DNA from: Melastoma dodecandrum
Lineage: Eukaryota; Streptophyta; Magnoliopsida; Myrtales; Melastomataceae
Length of the DNA stretch: 64,000 nt
Assembly (NCBI GenBank): GCA_029817715.1
Contig: JARUPY010000048.1
Location: forward strand, 208,887 to 272,886
Direction of reading: 5' to 3'
A program made the translations under genes and the position numbers. Shown here piece by piece: positions 1-12,120 of this stretch. The stretch's first letter is position 1; each line of letters opens with the position of its first letter. The notes under the pieces were generated by a model. The model searched no databases. It had not been told where the DNA came from and saw nothing but the letters and a program-made list of their open reading frames with translations.

Positions 1-654
1 TGCTTAATCTAGGATTCCCCTTTCGAGATAACCTAAATTCACTATTCATTCCTATTGGTGATCAGGCAACAATAAAGCGTTAAGAACGAATAAGAATAAT
101 CTAACCTAAATCATTCAAGTGTGTCAAAAGAGATAAACTCTTGATTAATTGTCAAGATCCATCTTAACCCTCGGCAAAGAAAATTAGTTCATAACAGAAG
201 TAAACGTAAACATCAAATCAATCTTCAACAGTGAAAACGACATAAAGAAAAACTAAAAGGAAAATAATTGGTGAAGTCTCCGTCGACGGCTCCTTGTTAC
301 CAGCAGCCTCCTCCGTTCCCCCTCTAAAGGTGAATAAAGTGTTTTTATAATCCTAAAAAATAAACCTAGAGAATCTCAGAAAATCTGAAAGGAAAATCTT
401 TTCTTTTCTCCCCATCGTCAGCTTCAGGTCCTGCACCAGCATCCAAAGATCTTCCCTCTGCATAGAGTCTTCGTAATTACGCCGAGATCCTTTTTTTTCC
501 GTATTTATCCTGAAATAGACCAAAAGACTCGGCAGTAATCCATTTCTCGGAAATAATGTGAAATAGCCGGGAATATAATGCAATGAACGCAATATTTCAC
601 AAATCTAACAAAATCTTAGTATGAAATTGCCCTAAATAACTCTACTTTCATAGT
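1..654. other. No gene seen; AT-rich leader
   Basis: No coding region, RNA gene or repeat pair is recognisable here. The open frames are short and match no family I know. The segment precedes the first protease-linker-like translation of the Tat element, so it could hold that element's decayed gag or 5' untranslated region. Neither a gag motif nor a 5' LTR matching sequence near 9.5 kb is visible. Confidence 0.5.
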
Positions 655-939
655 GTTATTAGATTATGTGCCATGTACTAGTCCTCCTAAGACCAAGGAA
701 GATCCAGTCGAGGATGATGAATTTGATGATTCAGATTATAATACAGTGCGGTTTGATATCCCTGAGAACAATGTTGAATGTAAAGTTATAATGTTACCTA
801 CAGAGTTTGCATAACCGATTATCGACCGACCTATCCTAGGTATCCTCAAAACTTCTACACGTCGAGTTGTTTGATGCCCTATAGGTTTTCCAATTAACTG
901 GTTCATTAAGCCTAGTCCATCAATGCAATCACAGATACA

Positions 940-1270
940 TTCATTGTATATCGAAGCTGAGTTCAACGGGATCCCTTTAAAAGGGTACTAGTCGACAATG
1001 GTGCAACGTCTAACGTGATGCCTTTACGTACCCTTATGTATTTAGGGTATGATAAAGTAGACGTCACCAACACCGACGTCTATATAACTGGCTTCAATGG
1101 TCTTATGTTGAAGTGTGTGGGAGTATTCCCTCTCAGACTGAAAGTTGGTAGATTTGAGATGAACACCGCTTTTTCGTTGTCGATGTAGATATGACATTCA
1201 ATGCTATTCTAGGAATGGATTGGTTGCATAAGACAGCTGTAATCCCGTCTACTCTTCATCGAGAGCTTAT
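940..1270 (+). pseudogene. Tat aspartic protease fragment
   Basis: Translation across frames gives an aspartic-protease core with the active-site stretch LVDNGATSNVMPL near 988-1,026 and the distal motif AILGMDWLH near 1,205-1,230. The usual catalytic D-S/T-G is D-N-G here. Frameshifts and stops (for example near 990 and after 1,160) break it. In an active element this enzyme would cleave the Gag-Pol polyprotein inside the particle. It leads into a degraded linker running to RT near 2.1 kb. Confidence 0.7.
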
Positions 1271-1776
1271 GCTCTAGCTTGATTCTAAAATTGATGTTGT
1301 TAAAGCCGATTCGACTATTAATACATGCATTAACCTTGTCAAAATTTGTACTGGTAATATCATTGGTACTGTCGATGATATGAGCTTGAAAAAAGGTACA
1401 ATTTGAGAGATCTGAATGTACGGTGAGCCAACTGGAAAGTTTGAATACCTTGTGAAAGTACGGGGGCCCCCCACATCCTATCGCCGATGCTGCTTCAGGA
1501 TGGGATTATGCTGTGGTGCCTCCAGCAGTCGAATATAAGGCTCAAGCTAAGAGGGAAGAGGAGCATGTTGGTATTCTCCATTCTATTAAGGAGGCTGCTA
1601 GGCTGGCTAATGTTCCTGTAAATGAAGAGAAGAGGCATGATGTTGTCAACCCAAACTTAGAGGCCAATAGACTCCTCTAGGTCGAAGATGCTTGACATAG
1701 ATAAGGAAGAGTAGTCGCTGATGTCATGGAGCGACTACGAGTGTATATACTAACTAGACCTAGAGGTAGTCCATAA

Positions 1777-2103
1777 TTGTGTCTAGAAGCCAGTTCGCTA
1801 GACGTAGATAGTCCTGACCAGTGTGCTGAAGAGGATGAGTCGAACCTTGGCATGAAATCGTGCGTAGGTTCGACTGGTGTTGCAATTCATCTTATTATGA
1901 ATAAAACAACGTTTTGTGAAAAGGCTATAGCTGGACCATCAGAGGATCGACGAGCATTGATGATGCCTCGTGATTCTTTGATTACTGTGAATTTATGTAA
2001 TGGCAAAATACTACCACCTATGTTCATCAGGAGTTCAATCGATAATGAAGTCTTTCAGTCGATATTAGCACTTTTACGAGAATTCAGAGATTATTTTGCA
2101 TGA
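1777..2103 (+). pseudogene. Pol linker between protease and RT
   Basis: A 108-residue open stretch between the protease and RT domains. Its last part (LLREFRDYFA) resembles the conserved 'L.E..DVFAW' entry to gypsy reverse transcriptase, followed at once by a stop. Its first part is not recognisable. I read it as a remnant of the pol linker rather than an independent gene. Confidence 0.5.
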
Positions 2104-2109
2104 GATTAT

Positions 2110-2815
2110 ATTGAAATGCCCTGTCTTGATCGACGATTAGTCGAACATACCTTACCTACTAAACCAGACTTTAAACCCGTGAAGCAAGCCTCGCGTCGAT
2201 TACCGAATGAACATCGACAAAAGGGTGTATGAAGAGGTCAATAAATTTTTCGATGTTGGCTATATACAAACTTCATGGTACATAAAGTGGATTTCTCCCA
2301 TCGTACCTGTGAAGAAGAAGAATGGTAAAATAAGGGTATGCATCGATTTCGGGGACCTTAATAAGGCGACCCTCATGGATGAATATCCGATGCCAATAGC
2401 GGATGAACTTATTGATAAAACGACCGGACACAAAGTTATGTCCTTTATGGATGGCTACTCAGGGTATAATCTAATATTTATTGCTGAGAATGATATTTAT
2501 AAGACAACCTTTCATTGTCCCTTTGGAATCTTCGAATGGGTTGTTAGCCTTTTGGTCAAAAAAAGGATGGGGCAACTTATCAGAGGGCAATGAATCTTAC
2601 CTTTAACCCATTAATAGGATCAACAGTCGAAGTTTACATCGACGACGTAGGCGTAAAATCTTTGACAGATGTTTGTCATGTTGATGACCTTCGAAAGGCC
2701 TTCCTTCAAATGAAGAAACATAACTTGAAGTTGAATCCTATGAAGTGTGCCTTTGGTGTTTGCGCCGGGCGGTTTTTGGGATTTTTGGTTCACATCAAGG
2801 AATAGAAATAGATCT
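2110..2815 (+). pseudogene. Tat reverse transcriptase, frameshifted
   Basis: Two consecutive frames cover the RT palm and fingers. The first (2,207-2,593) has the gypsy signatures VPVKKKNGKIRVCIDF, YPMPIADELID and FMDGYSGYN. The second (2,590-2,805) has the catalytic motif VYIDDVGVKS near 2,630-2,660 and FLGFLVHIKE. The conserved stretch between them, normally MPFGLKNAGATYQR, is scrambled by a frameshift around a run of A at 2,560. Closest in character to Tat/Athila-branch RTs. Inactive as read. Confidence 0.88.
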
Positions 2816-3049
2816 TGGAAAAATTAGAGCAATACAGAATTTACCTCCTCGAGCGACCAAAAGACAGCTTTAATCTTTCTTAGGAAGAGTTAATTACTTA
2901 TGAAAGTTTATCGGTAATATTGCTGGTCGAACATCGGTCTTGTCAAATTTATTGAGAGGACATACTAACTTTGAGTGGACTGATGTGCATCAGCAATCCT
3001 TCGAGGCCATTAAGATGTATCTTTCCAATCCACCTGTTCTAGCTTCTCC

Positions 3050-3790
3050 AAAGTATGATCGACCTTTTTCACTCTATGTCACTACGGGAGAACGGGTAAT
3101 TGGATCGATGATGGTCTAGGAAGATAATCAACGAAAGGAACGAGTTATATGTTGTCTTGAATACTTTCACCCATTGATTGTTGGTATTTGAATAATGAAA
3201 AATTATGTTTGTCATTGTATTATGTTATCATGTTGATATTACATTGGGAGCAATACTGTGTACATAGTATCGAACGCTCAGTGTTAAAAATGTTATTCGA
3301 TAACCCTATGTTATCTGGTCGACTGAGTAAATAGAGCCTTGGCCGACCTTTTAGCCTAGTATACAGACCATCGACTTATTAGTCTCCAAGACCCAGTAGA
3401 GTTTTGGGAAGCTTGGTTTGACGGGTCTGTGTCAAGCGAATGAGTTGGAGTCGAGATTTATCTTCTATCACCATTAAAAGTAACACACAAGTTGGCCTAT
3501 AGAATCGACGCTTTGTTAACAAACAATTCGTTGAATACGAAGCTTTAATCATTGCATTGAAATCTATGATCGATCTCTAAGTATTGTGTGCAATGGTGAG
3601 AGGAGATTCGCAGCTTGTAATAAACCATGTTCTAGGTCTTAGCATGTGTACCTTCAAGGACAAGGTTCATGAATTATCCTCCTTGTTCAAAGTGATTCGT
3701 TTTGAACATATCCTGCGAGAAGATAACTTCGTGGCCAATGAATTAGCAGAACATGCTTCTGGCTTCAGAATTAATCATTAACTGCTACAA
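3050..3790 (+). pseudogene. Tat RNase H and second (plant-type) RNase H, degraded
   Basis: After RT, a first RNase H region is faintly readable (3,060-3,330). A second RNase H-like module then appears, whose last part is open at 3,584-3,781: VRGDSQLVINHVLG and ILREDNFVANELAEHASG, which resemble the C-terminal half of the additional plant-type RNase H of Tat elements. Two successive RNase H modules are a lineage marker for Tat. Upstream parts have several stops. Confidence 0.72.
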
Positions 3791-3839
3791 GAAACAGTGG
3801 GACATGTGTAAATTTTACTGTATGTATTGGTCGATGATA

Positions 3840-4800
3840 CCATGCAGGTAAACGTGGTCAGCATCATTCGTTCGACAACTGATTGGAGAAAACCATTCGT
3901 TGAATTCTTCTCCAATCCTGGGAAGGGGGTAACCCGCCAAGTAAAGCTGCCGGCGCGATTTTATACGTTAATCGACAACATTTTATATAGAAAGTAGAAT
4001 GATGGTGTACTTTTACGCTGCGTCGATATGGACGAAGCAATTCCCATAATGCCTGAAGCTCATCAAGGATTGTGTCGTTACATCATTCTGGTCCAAATAT
4101 ATGTTGATCGATTAAGAGCCATGGCTTCTTCTAGCTCTCGATGATGAAAGATTGTATAGGTATGGTTAGAAGATATGAAAAGTGTCAAAAACATGTGCCT
4201 ATATCTCATGTACCTGCAGCTCATTTGCATCCTGTGGTTAAACCTTGACCGTTTCGATCATAGGCTATGGATATGATCGGAGAAATTAGACCGAGTTCGA
4301 TCAGAGGACATTCTCATATCCTTATGGCCACAAATTATTTTACAAAGTGGGTCGAGGCAAAGGCTTAAGAATATCACTCAGAATGATGTGGTTGATTTTC
4401 TTCGATTGGATATCATTCCATAGAATATAGTGGTCGATAACGCCATTATTTTTAATGGTAGCATAATTAAGGAGTTTGCATCTGAGTTTAGGTTCACTTT
4501 GACAAACTCGTCGCCTTATTATGCTTACTCGAACGGACAGGCTGAATCGACCAACAAGATTATAAAAAATGTCATTCAGAAGATGATCGATGATAACCCT
4601 TGATCTTGGCATACATTACTATTAGATACACTATGGGCCTTACGTGTCTCTAAGCGGGAAAGCATTGATCAAGCTCCATATACTTTAGTTTATGGACATG
4701 ATGCAATCCTCCCTATCGAAGTTCGTTATAAATCAATGCGGGTTTTGGCACATCAAGGTGAAATCCCGTCGATTATGAAGAGTCGATGCATATTGAATTA
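3840..4800 (+). pseudogene. Tat integrase, zinc finger and DDE core, degraded
   Basis: Reading through stops gives the HHCC zinc-finger end (CQKHVPISHVPAAHLHP, near 4,175-4,230), then a core with TNYFTKWVEAKA near 4,328-4,362, SSPYYAYSNGQAESTNK near 4,510-4,558 and the tail LVYGHDAILPIEV near 4,686-4,724. These are standard gypsy integrase landmarks; the glutamate of the DDE triad is in QAESTNK. Many stops make it non-functional. Confidence 0.82.
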
Positions 4801-4839
4801 GAAAACTTAGAGTCGACACGCCTTAAGGCATTAAATTGA

Positions 4840-5160
4840 ATACAAGTTAAAAAAGAAAGGATCGCTCGATGTTATAACAAGAAGGCAACTTTAAAGTCTT
4901 ACAAGAAAGGAGACTTAGTCTGGAAAATGATTCTCCCGATAGGGAAGATATATTATTTTCTGGGTAAGTTGTCTCCAACTTGTGAAGGCCTTTTCAGAAT
5001 TGATGAAGTATACCCCAAGAATGCTTATCATTTATCCAACTTGAATGGTGATCTACACGACTTAAAAGTTAATGGTAAACATTTAAAACTTCATCGACCA
5101 ACCCGTGGGATTTACAGTATAGGGAATCCAATCTCGATGTTGAGTTGTGGTCACAATTAA
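4840..5160 (+). pseudogene. Integrase C-terminal region
   Basis: The open part (4,927-5,160) ends in GDLHDLKVNGKHLKLHRP, the usual tail of Tat pol after the GPF-type integrase C-terminal domain. The second Tat element has the corresponding IHDLKINGKYLK on its minus strand at about 29.95 kb, which ties the two elements together. The stop at 5,158-5,160 probably marks the original end of pol. Confidence 0.7.
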
Positions 5161-6250
5161 TTGAGATAGTCGAGGTTACAGGAGAAATGTAGTCAATACT
5201 AAGACAAATCGATTCACTTTGTGTTAATGAAAATTACAAGAGTGGATCGACATAAATGAAAATGCATGTACTCCGTTTACACTAATAACTTTCGACCTTC
5301 GATTGCCGCAGCAGCTATTGTGGACACTAAGGTCGATTGTCGCAGCCACTGTTGTGACTGTTGTGAAGCTCCGGTCTTTCCCTTTATTGGTCTTCTCCAC
5401 GAAGGTTTCCGTAACATTGGAATCCTGGGATTCAATCTCTGGTTCGTTTGTTCCCGTGTACCTCTAAAGTCTACTAGTATCACCGCAGGATGGATAACAA
5501 TCTCGAAGGAGTTGCAGAGCATCGACAACCAAGGATTACTTCCTTGATAATCTTGTCGATGGCTTGCAGCTTCTTGGAAGTTTATCGCATACTTCATCTC
5601 CAACCACACTAGTGTGAGCAACCGGAGAAGACCTAAGCGGCACCGTGGTTCTGCTCCACAAGATGATGTTTGTCATCCTAGGTGAACATCGTCCACCTGG
5701 CTGAAGCTGAAATTTCAGCCATGGCGCGGAACAACAGGATCATATCCCCACTTAAGGTGTGAACCTAGGTTTTGTGGGAAAATGGGACAATTTCAAAGTA
5801 ACAACTTCTCGGTAGGACATGACGGCTTAGAAAATGGGTCCCATTGCCCATTCCTTTGCTATCTATAGGCAAATATATAGCGCTGCATCGACAACTCAGA
5901 ATCGCAACGGTCTCCGAGAAATCTCAATAGTTTTTGGAGAATCTCAACCGTCTCATTTAAATAATATTGGAAATCTCAAAGATTGCAAGTCTGAAAATTT
6001 TTAACAACTTTATTGCAAACGTCAACCAATAAGCTTGTCGGGGTTTCAGGCGAAGTGATTCGACTATATAATATGGACGAGTTGTTGTGGATTGAGATCA
6101 TCGATTTGATCCAGTTGGTTTTTGATGTAAGAGGATTTGGACCTTAAAACAAAAAGAAGTACTTAGATCGAGACTAATATTAAAAAAGAGAACAAACTAC
6201 AAGTACTCATCGACGACAGATTGTCGATGATGCTATGGTGCATGAGCAAA
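5161..6250. other. Spacer between pol and the antisense ORF
   Basis: About 1.1 kb without a recognisable domain on either strand. It separates the end of pol (plus) from the C-terminal end of the antisense ORF (minus). The two overlapping open frames at 5,266-5,621, one per strand, look like nothing known and are probably chance. Confidence 0.5.
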
Positions 6251-9060
6251 CAACTAGCTCGCTAACAAATTCGCAAGATAAGTCCGAACGCTCTTCTTGA
6301 TGGTAATGTCGGTTACATCTTTCTGAAAGGCGATTAAAGCACTTATCTCATACACAGGCATACTATTCGCTTTGAGGTCCGATTCGGCCTCTGAAAACTC
6401 TTCTTCCCGATCAGCGATTTCGGCTTTGCACTTGTCGAGTTTCGACGACAACTCAGTAATTTCAGCTTCTAGTTGATCTCGCTCTTCAATGAGGCGTTGA
6501 TGTACTTAGGAGATGGCCATTACTTTGCTCTGAGCTGCGTTACTTGAAGGAGAGATTTTTCTATTGGCGAGCATTTGACATGGCCTTCTCACAATCTTCC
6601 CAATACTTTCAATAATACTCCTTGAGACTTTGTCAAACGCTGAGGAAACCAATGTGAGCCGTGGTGCTTGATGGGGCAATATATCCCATTTCCGTCGAAG
6701 TCCTTTTGGGTGGCAACAGCTCAAAGTGATGCTGATTATGAGAAAAAGATGATTTTAGTTTAGCACTTTTGAAAAATGTCATGATATACATTTCTTACCC
6801 GTAGCTGATCGAACATCTCTGCGAAACCAACATCGTCGAGTCCCTTAGACGCCTCAGGAGTATTGCATCTTGCATCGATACTTAATGGAGGGATCGGGTC
6901 TGTCGATGTTTGTGCAAAGGTTTGTGATGGTTCCTTCGGCATCTGCTGGTACGCCATCAAATTGATCAGTCGAAGCTTGATTAGTCCGCTCAGGAATGAA
7001 CTCATCGATGGTTAGATCACAGTAGCTAGACTCTCAGAAGAGAGCGTGGCAACCTGAATGTGCACACAATTAAATTTTTGCAAAAATCATTGTGCAAAGT
7101 TGCAAGACTCAACCTGTTTGTTGGTAGTCTCATCGACGACCGCAGCAGAGCATGTTTCGACAACCTGAGTATCGCCTCCCATCGAACCTTCCTTCGAAAC
7201 TTGGATAGCATGAGGCTTTGCTACAATATTGGCTTGGATGTCGACATTTGGAGGGGGCGTGCTGAACAAGTTGTCGAAGTTGGCCTGTGTCGAAGCGAAC
7301 ATGTTTAGTAGTGCAGTGTATGATGCAATTGTCAAAATTATGATTTTACGTCGTCTGCAGCTCGGATGTTTTCATCCATAATAGGAGGGACATTCTTTTC
7401 GGTCGCGAGTGGGGGGTCTGGTTCGGCTGCAGCATCTTCGATCTTCCCATCGTCTTCTAGAAATGGGGAATGCCTCGCCTTCCTTGGCTTTTTGACGGAG
7501 ACCTGGAGAGTCCTCTTCACCAACCTCAGAGTAAGATTCACGTCTCGAGGTTGAAGTTGATCGAGTGGCAGGCTTCTTGGACCTCGATGGCTGTAATGTC
7601 CTTTTTCTTTTTATCCTTCCCTTCTCCAAAGGTGCTGGTGGTTGCACAGCGTCTAAAGCCCCTGTAATCATCGATGTGTAAGGATCGATGTTGAATGATT
7701 TGATCATAATCGATGGAATTACCTGGCATCAATGCTTTCTCTTATTTTGAGAAAGAAGATTACGGAAGTTCTCTGGCTGGAGCATCGATTCATTAGACTT
7801 GTTGGGGAGTGAAGTCTTCGACAGAATTTTGTCCTCTTCCAGTAATAGTCAAAGGACTTTGTGGTGCTACACCCTCTGATGCAACTGGAAACGCGATTAT
7901 TGTGATTACTCGATCGAGTGTGGAGTACAACTCTAGAAAAAGATTAAGTTAAAACCAGCATTAGATGTAAATAAAATAACGTGTATCGACTTATCCTGTT
8001 GGAATAAGAAAAGTTGATGCTAGCGTGTTCCTCTAAGTTGGTGTTGCACGAATTGATGTAGGGAAACGGGCAACTCTGAGCAAACCCGAACTGTCTCGAC
8101 AAGAATTGCGAGTTATAAACTTCAACGATGAAGCCTTTGGTGTCATTGGCTAATAGGTCCCTCGGAGTGAGGAAATTATCCCAATAGAGGTGTGGCTTCA
8201 AAGAACGTTGAAACTCGTATAACTTGTTCTGATCAGGATAAGGTCACCAGCAAGGTTGTTCTGCGTGAAGGAGTCGATGGGGGCATCCGGAAGCGGTGTC
8301 TCTTGTCCATTTTTCGTATGGAAAGAAGCGAATAATGTTCGATCCATAGAATGTCGACGGATTGTCATTGGCAGTCAACTTGAAGTTGTGCAGTTGAGGG
8401 AAATACAAATGTGCTCATGCTGTAATGATCCATAAAGGACCTGCTGCTAGCCTTGAAGGAAAAGCTCCCAAGTTCTCGGGGTCAATGGTCAATGCTTCGA
8501 AGTGAGCTCGATAAACTAGGCAGAGGAGGAATAGTGTCATCGCTACTGGCTCTGTCGCTTGGACTAGGAAGTTCGCCAGTGGAACCATGAACTTCAGCGA
8601 TTGCTTGCTTTGATTGAAGTAAACATACTTCGATAACCATTCCACCATGAACTGATATTCCCCATTATTACCCCATTTCTTGGGATCCTTCTCCAAATGC
8701 TCTTTGATGACCAATCTAAGTCGCTGCTTCTTCTCAAAGGAAAAATCCCTAGATGCTTCGATTAATCTGGGACCACCCCATAAGGATAACATCCTGTTAT
8801 AAACGACAAAAGTCGGGGATTGTTATCGACATAGGTCCTTCTGGGAGGTAGAAGCAACCGGTGGTGACATTCCATAGAGATAGCAGTGCGGCGACGGATC
8901 GATGATTGGACCTTGTCGGCTCGGTCGAAACCTTAACAAGATGATATATCCCGATCCTCTCCCATTTTCGCATCGATGTTCGGTCCATAGGTTTATCCAT
9001 TCTGGAAATCTCTCTACTCCAGTGTTGGGAAAACTATGGAAGGCAAATGATAGCAAATGA
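6250..9060 (-). pseudogene. Antisense plant-mobile-domain ORF of Tat element, broken
   Basis: Read on minus from about 9,060. The N-terminal PMD part (8,797-9,000) has TGCFYLPEGPMSITIPDF, matching the F.LPEGPMSIT hallmark of element-borne PMD proteins. Next (8,415-8,792) come a charged stretch, a helical core with LANFLVQATEPVAMTLFLL, and SRLAAGPLWI. A further piece (7,944-8,201) has DLLANDTKGFIVEVYNSQF and FGFAQSCPFPYINS. The C-terminal third (6,254-7,700) is acidic and coiled-coil-like. Several frameshifts and stops separate the blocks. The PMD is a domain shared by plant MAIN/MAIL proteins and transposons; its job in retroelements is unknown. The same blocks occur in the second Tat element at 27.1-29.9 kb. 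Confidence 0.72.
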
Positions 9061-9274
9061 GAACTCGGAGGCAAAAGACAAAATCTGTCCCTCCAGTTGT
9101 AGAACATCGGAGGCACCTTGATCAAACAGCAATGAAGATATTTCAACCAACAAGAGGAAGAGAGAGAGGAACTAGTGACACTATGGTCGATGAGAGAGAA
9201 AGTAAAATGATAGCAAATGAGAAGGCAACGGTGACTTTTATAGCAGGCAATGGAGGATATGAAACGACATAGCG

Positions 9275-10380
9275 AATGAAGGGGGCAAAATGTTTACATG
9301 GTAAATTGTTATTTTCGGCCTCGAAGACTGGGAGCGTCGATGATGAGTTTATATTGAAGGAGGTTATCGATTCGGCAGCAAGTGGAATGTCGAAGATGGA
9401 TGCTCTGAAAGCCGTCGAGGTGATTAACATCGAAGCAATGATTGGAGCTCGTCGAAGGAGTGTTTTTCGACTGCATTGTAGAAGATGATGAAGACTGTTT
9501 CATTGGTTTCATCAAAGATATGATGTGTTAATGTAATAAACACGTGTTAAATGTGTTTAGGGTAGCAGTTACTTGGTCTTGTGTTTACAAATAAGTCGTT
9601 CTTATTCAATTGTAAACACAGACAATCATTCTATGACCCCGAATGGCTGTTGTAAAGAATTTGTTTAAGTGTCCAATCTCTGCAGTAGTGAATTCCTTTA
9701 TTTGTTTTATTTTGTTTGTTATTATTGGCGACCACTTTCTTCAAACCCTTTCCGTCCATATCATATCGTGACGTGTTTTCATCGCAAACAACACTATATC
9801 ATTTGAGCTATCGAACATCATATGGTCGTTTGGGCTCGTGAACGGTTTGAAAAAAAAATTAAGGCTTGAGCTTGGCTCATTTATAATCGAGTAGATCTCG
9901 AGCTTTTCTCAGACCGTTCTAATCATTTACACCCCTAGTTGCAGCCACCAATAACGACAATATCATCCCAATTAATGTCGGGTTGTTGACCACATTTTAG
10001 TCATTCTCGAGAGATTTTTTCATATCCCACAAATGTCGTGGTTGATGGGTGTGTTTTAGGCACCCTTGAGTGTTTTTTTCCATGCTTAGGTAAGAATTAT
10101 TGGCAATAGAATCATCATGTAGTAGGTGACGATGACAGTTAAATTAAAATTGTGACCATGATAGTCGTCCGGATTCAAGAAGGGTGTGGCGACTCTATTC
10201 TAATATTGTTTTGTCAACAATGACATTTATTTGTAAATTCATATAATAAAAAACGGGTTGTTCTCTCTCCCCTGTGTTATGAAACAACATTTACCCTCAT
10301 AACTCAATAAGCCAGTTAAATCTCAAGTACAAATGCAAAGATCATGACCAGAGACGAAAAGTCAACTAAATGAAAACATC
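9275..10380. other. Mixed TE tail: possible 3' LTR and hAT end
   Basis: No gene. At 9,520-9,760 an AT-rich, LTR-like segment may close the Tat element, but no partner copy is seen. From about 9,800 there is a hAT-like terminal segment. From 9,940 to 10,380 nothing is recognisable. Confidence 0.4.
9800..9938. mobile_element. Probable hAT-family terminal fragment
   Basis: The stretch is rich in 'ggctcg', 'gagctt' and 'ctcgagct' words and ends in tcatttacacccctag (9,923-9,938), the reverse complement of the common plant hAT terminus (c/t)aggggtgtaaatga. The opposite end is not visible, so this is probably one end of a truncated, non-autonomous copy. Confidence 0.4.
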
Positions 10381-10399
10381 AGTCATTTCATCTCCTGCT

Positions 10400-12120
10400 T
10401 GAGTTGTATTCCTTCTTGTATAATGCCAAAATGGTGGTGATGCTCAATTTGATGTGTCTTGTTGCTGCGAAGTCTCAACAATGAGTTGCTGGTTCTTTCA
10501 TGTTTGGATGATGCAATTGAAAGTCTTTTGGAACCTTCAGTGATACTTGAGAAGTGGAAGCTGATGGTTGATCGACGTAGGGTGTGAGAAGTGGAAGGTG
10601 ACAGGTGATCGACGTAAGGGTTCAATAGTGATATCTTGGATGTATAGCCATTAGCTTAGAGATCATCATCCCTTCTTATTGAAAGTTCATTCTTGTCGGA
10701 CCATGGTCTTCAATCTCGTGCCCATCATCATCCAAATCAACCTCTTCTTCAGGTTGTATGACGTTATATTGCATTTGTTCATCTTCCTCGGCTTATGCGC
10801 CAACTTCTTCACCGTCATCTGGGTGTTTCTCATTTGTCGACTAGTCATCCAAGCCTTCACGTCGACCATATAGCCAAACCGGTGCATACTACGTCAACAC
10901 ATATGTGGCTTCTTCAACGTGAGTAGCTTCCTCTTCAAGTCGCGAAGCTTGAAGTTTAATTTGTTCAAATTCTTCATCTAAAATGGAAAGCCAATTGGTA
11001 AATGCAGATGTTGGTTGCAAAATTTTAAATGAAACCTCATAACATTTACTAGGCGCCTTAACCTTAACATTTCACCATAATGTCAAATGTATTTCCTTCT
11101 GTACCTGGAATATCACATCAATTATTCCATCTCAGTGTCCTAAAGAAGAAGAACAATATGATTGTTTTGGTCATTCCACAACTCAATGTACTATTGATGT
11201 ATCTCTCACTAGTTTATTCATGAACTTGCCAACTAAGTCAATCCATTGCAGGTTTTTCTTTGTGTCGCAGGGTCCTGAAACAATATGACTATCTCTAAAT
11301 TGACGTATAACCCTATTAGGAAAATGTCACTCCATAATGAAGAAACAGATAAGTAGCACTCGAGCACGCCAAGATTCTCGACCAACCAAAGAATACTAAG
11401 GAAACCTATTTAGGACATCTTCCATGTAAGGATGCCAAATAACCTAAAGAGGGATTGATACATCATGCAACTATTAGTCATTTTAGAGTTGAATTAAAGT
11501 GAGGAACTTTTTCATGTTAAATGTTCTATATATTGAAAGCCTCTACGTAAGCAGATAGAACATGTGTCGGTACGATACGATGATCAAACTCCACTCTCCA
11601 TCATCAATTGAGCATCTGATCTATGTATACCATACGACGTCTAAGAGGGAAAATGTGTGGGAATCTATCTCATTTATAATAAGATGAGTGCACTCGAAAC
11701 TTGGGATGTCTTATGATGTGTACCTTTACAAAGACTATGATATAACCGAGTTAAACAAATGCCACAACTATACATCATGCACACTCAAAATCGGTAAAAA
11801 AAGGCAACCACATAAGATGCATCATATCATCTGTCTTTTTTACGGATAACATCCCTCTTATAAGCTACATAATGTAAGCTCGAGCGTGCTTCTAAATTTG
11901 TAACTTGGTCACCTAGTTAGGTAAGACATCGAAATTGTCCACCAATCAACTCATCTTCAGTGTCCATGCTTGATATCATTTCTGCCCGGCACAACTCCAT
12001 GCAATTCTTGACAATAAGATATGACATATACACACTACTCAATACACTAAGATGTATTGAGTAAACTTTCATATACATGTCACTTATTAGAATAGCTACA
12101 TTGATTATGACCATCGTTCG
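10400..12120 (-). pseudogene. MAIN-like plant-mobile-domain gene relic
   Basis: Reading minus from 12,114 down through stops, the middle (about 11,220-11,400) gives a string resembling FIMEWHFPNRVIRQFR, SGPCDTKKNLQWIDLVGK, which matches the C-terminal PMD block of MAIN/MAIL-type proteins (typically 'EWHLP.RV.RQFG'). Before it, MSSMDTEDELIGGQFRCLT-like residues (11,917-12,000) could be the earlier part. After it, an acidic tail rich in E and D (AEEDEQMQYNVIQPEEE, near 10,745-10,800) is readable. It differs from the retroelement-borne PMD ORFs in this window. Stops and shifts make it a relic, perhaps from a Mutator-like or gypsy carrier; no carrier ends are seen. Confidence 0.5.

Larger units (their letters stand above)
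655..9760 (+). mobile_element. Decayed Ty3/gypsy element, Tat type, with antisense extra ORF
   Basis: The domain order on the plus strand is protease, reverse transcriptase, RNase H with a second plant-type RNase H, and integrase. This is the Ty3/gypsy order, and the second RNase H points to the Tat lineage. Downstream of integrase the minus strand carries a plant-mobile-domain ORF. Extra ORFs, including antisense ones, are known from Tat elements. Every domain is interrupted by stops or frameshifts, so the copy is dead. No 5' LTR is visible; a TE-like tail near 9,520-9,760 may be the 3' LTR. Outer limits are approximate. It is homologous in plan to the second Tat element at 25.3-31.4 kb. Confidence 0.8.

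Noticed and set aside
5266..5621. Overlapping open frames, one per strand
   Set aside because: They mirror each other, have no domain and lie in the spacer of a dead retroelement.
9727..9745. ttggcgaccac as a possible primer-binding site
   Set aside because: Only seven bases fit the tRNA-Arg primer and it lies downstream of a complete pol, where a primer site would not be expected.
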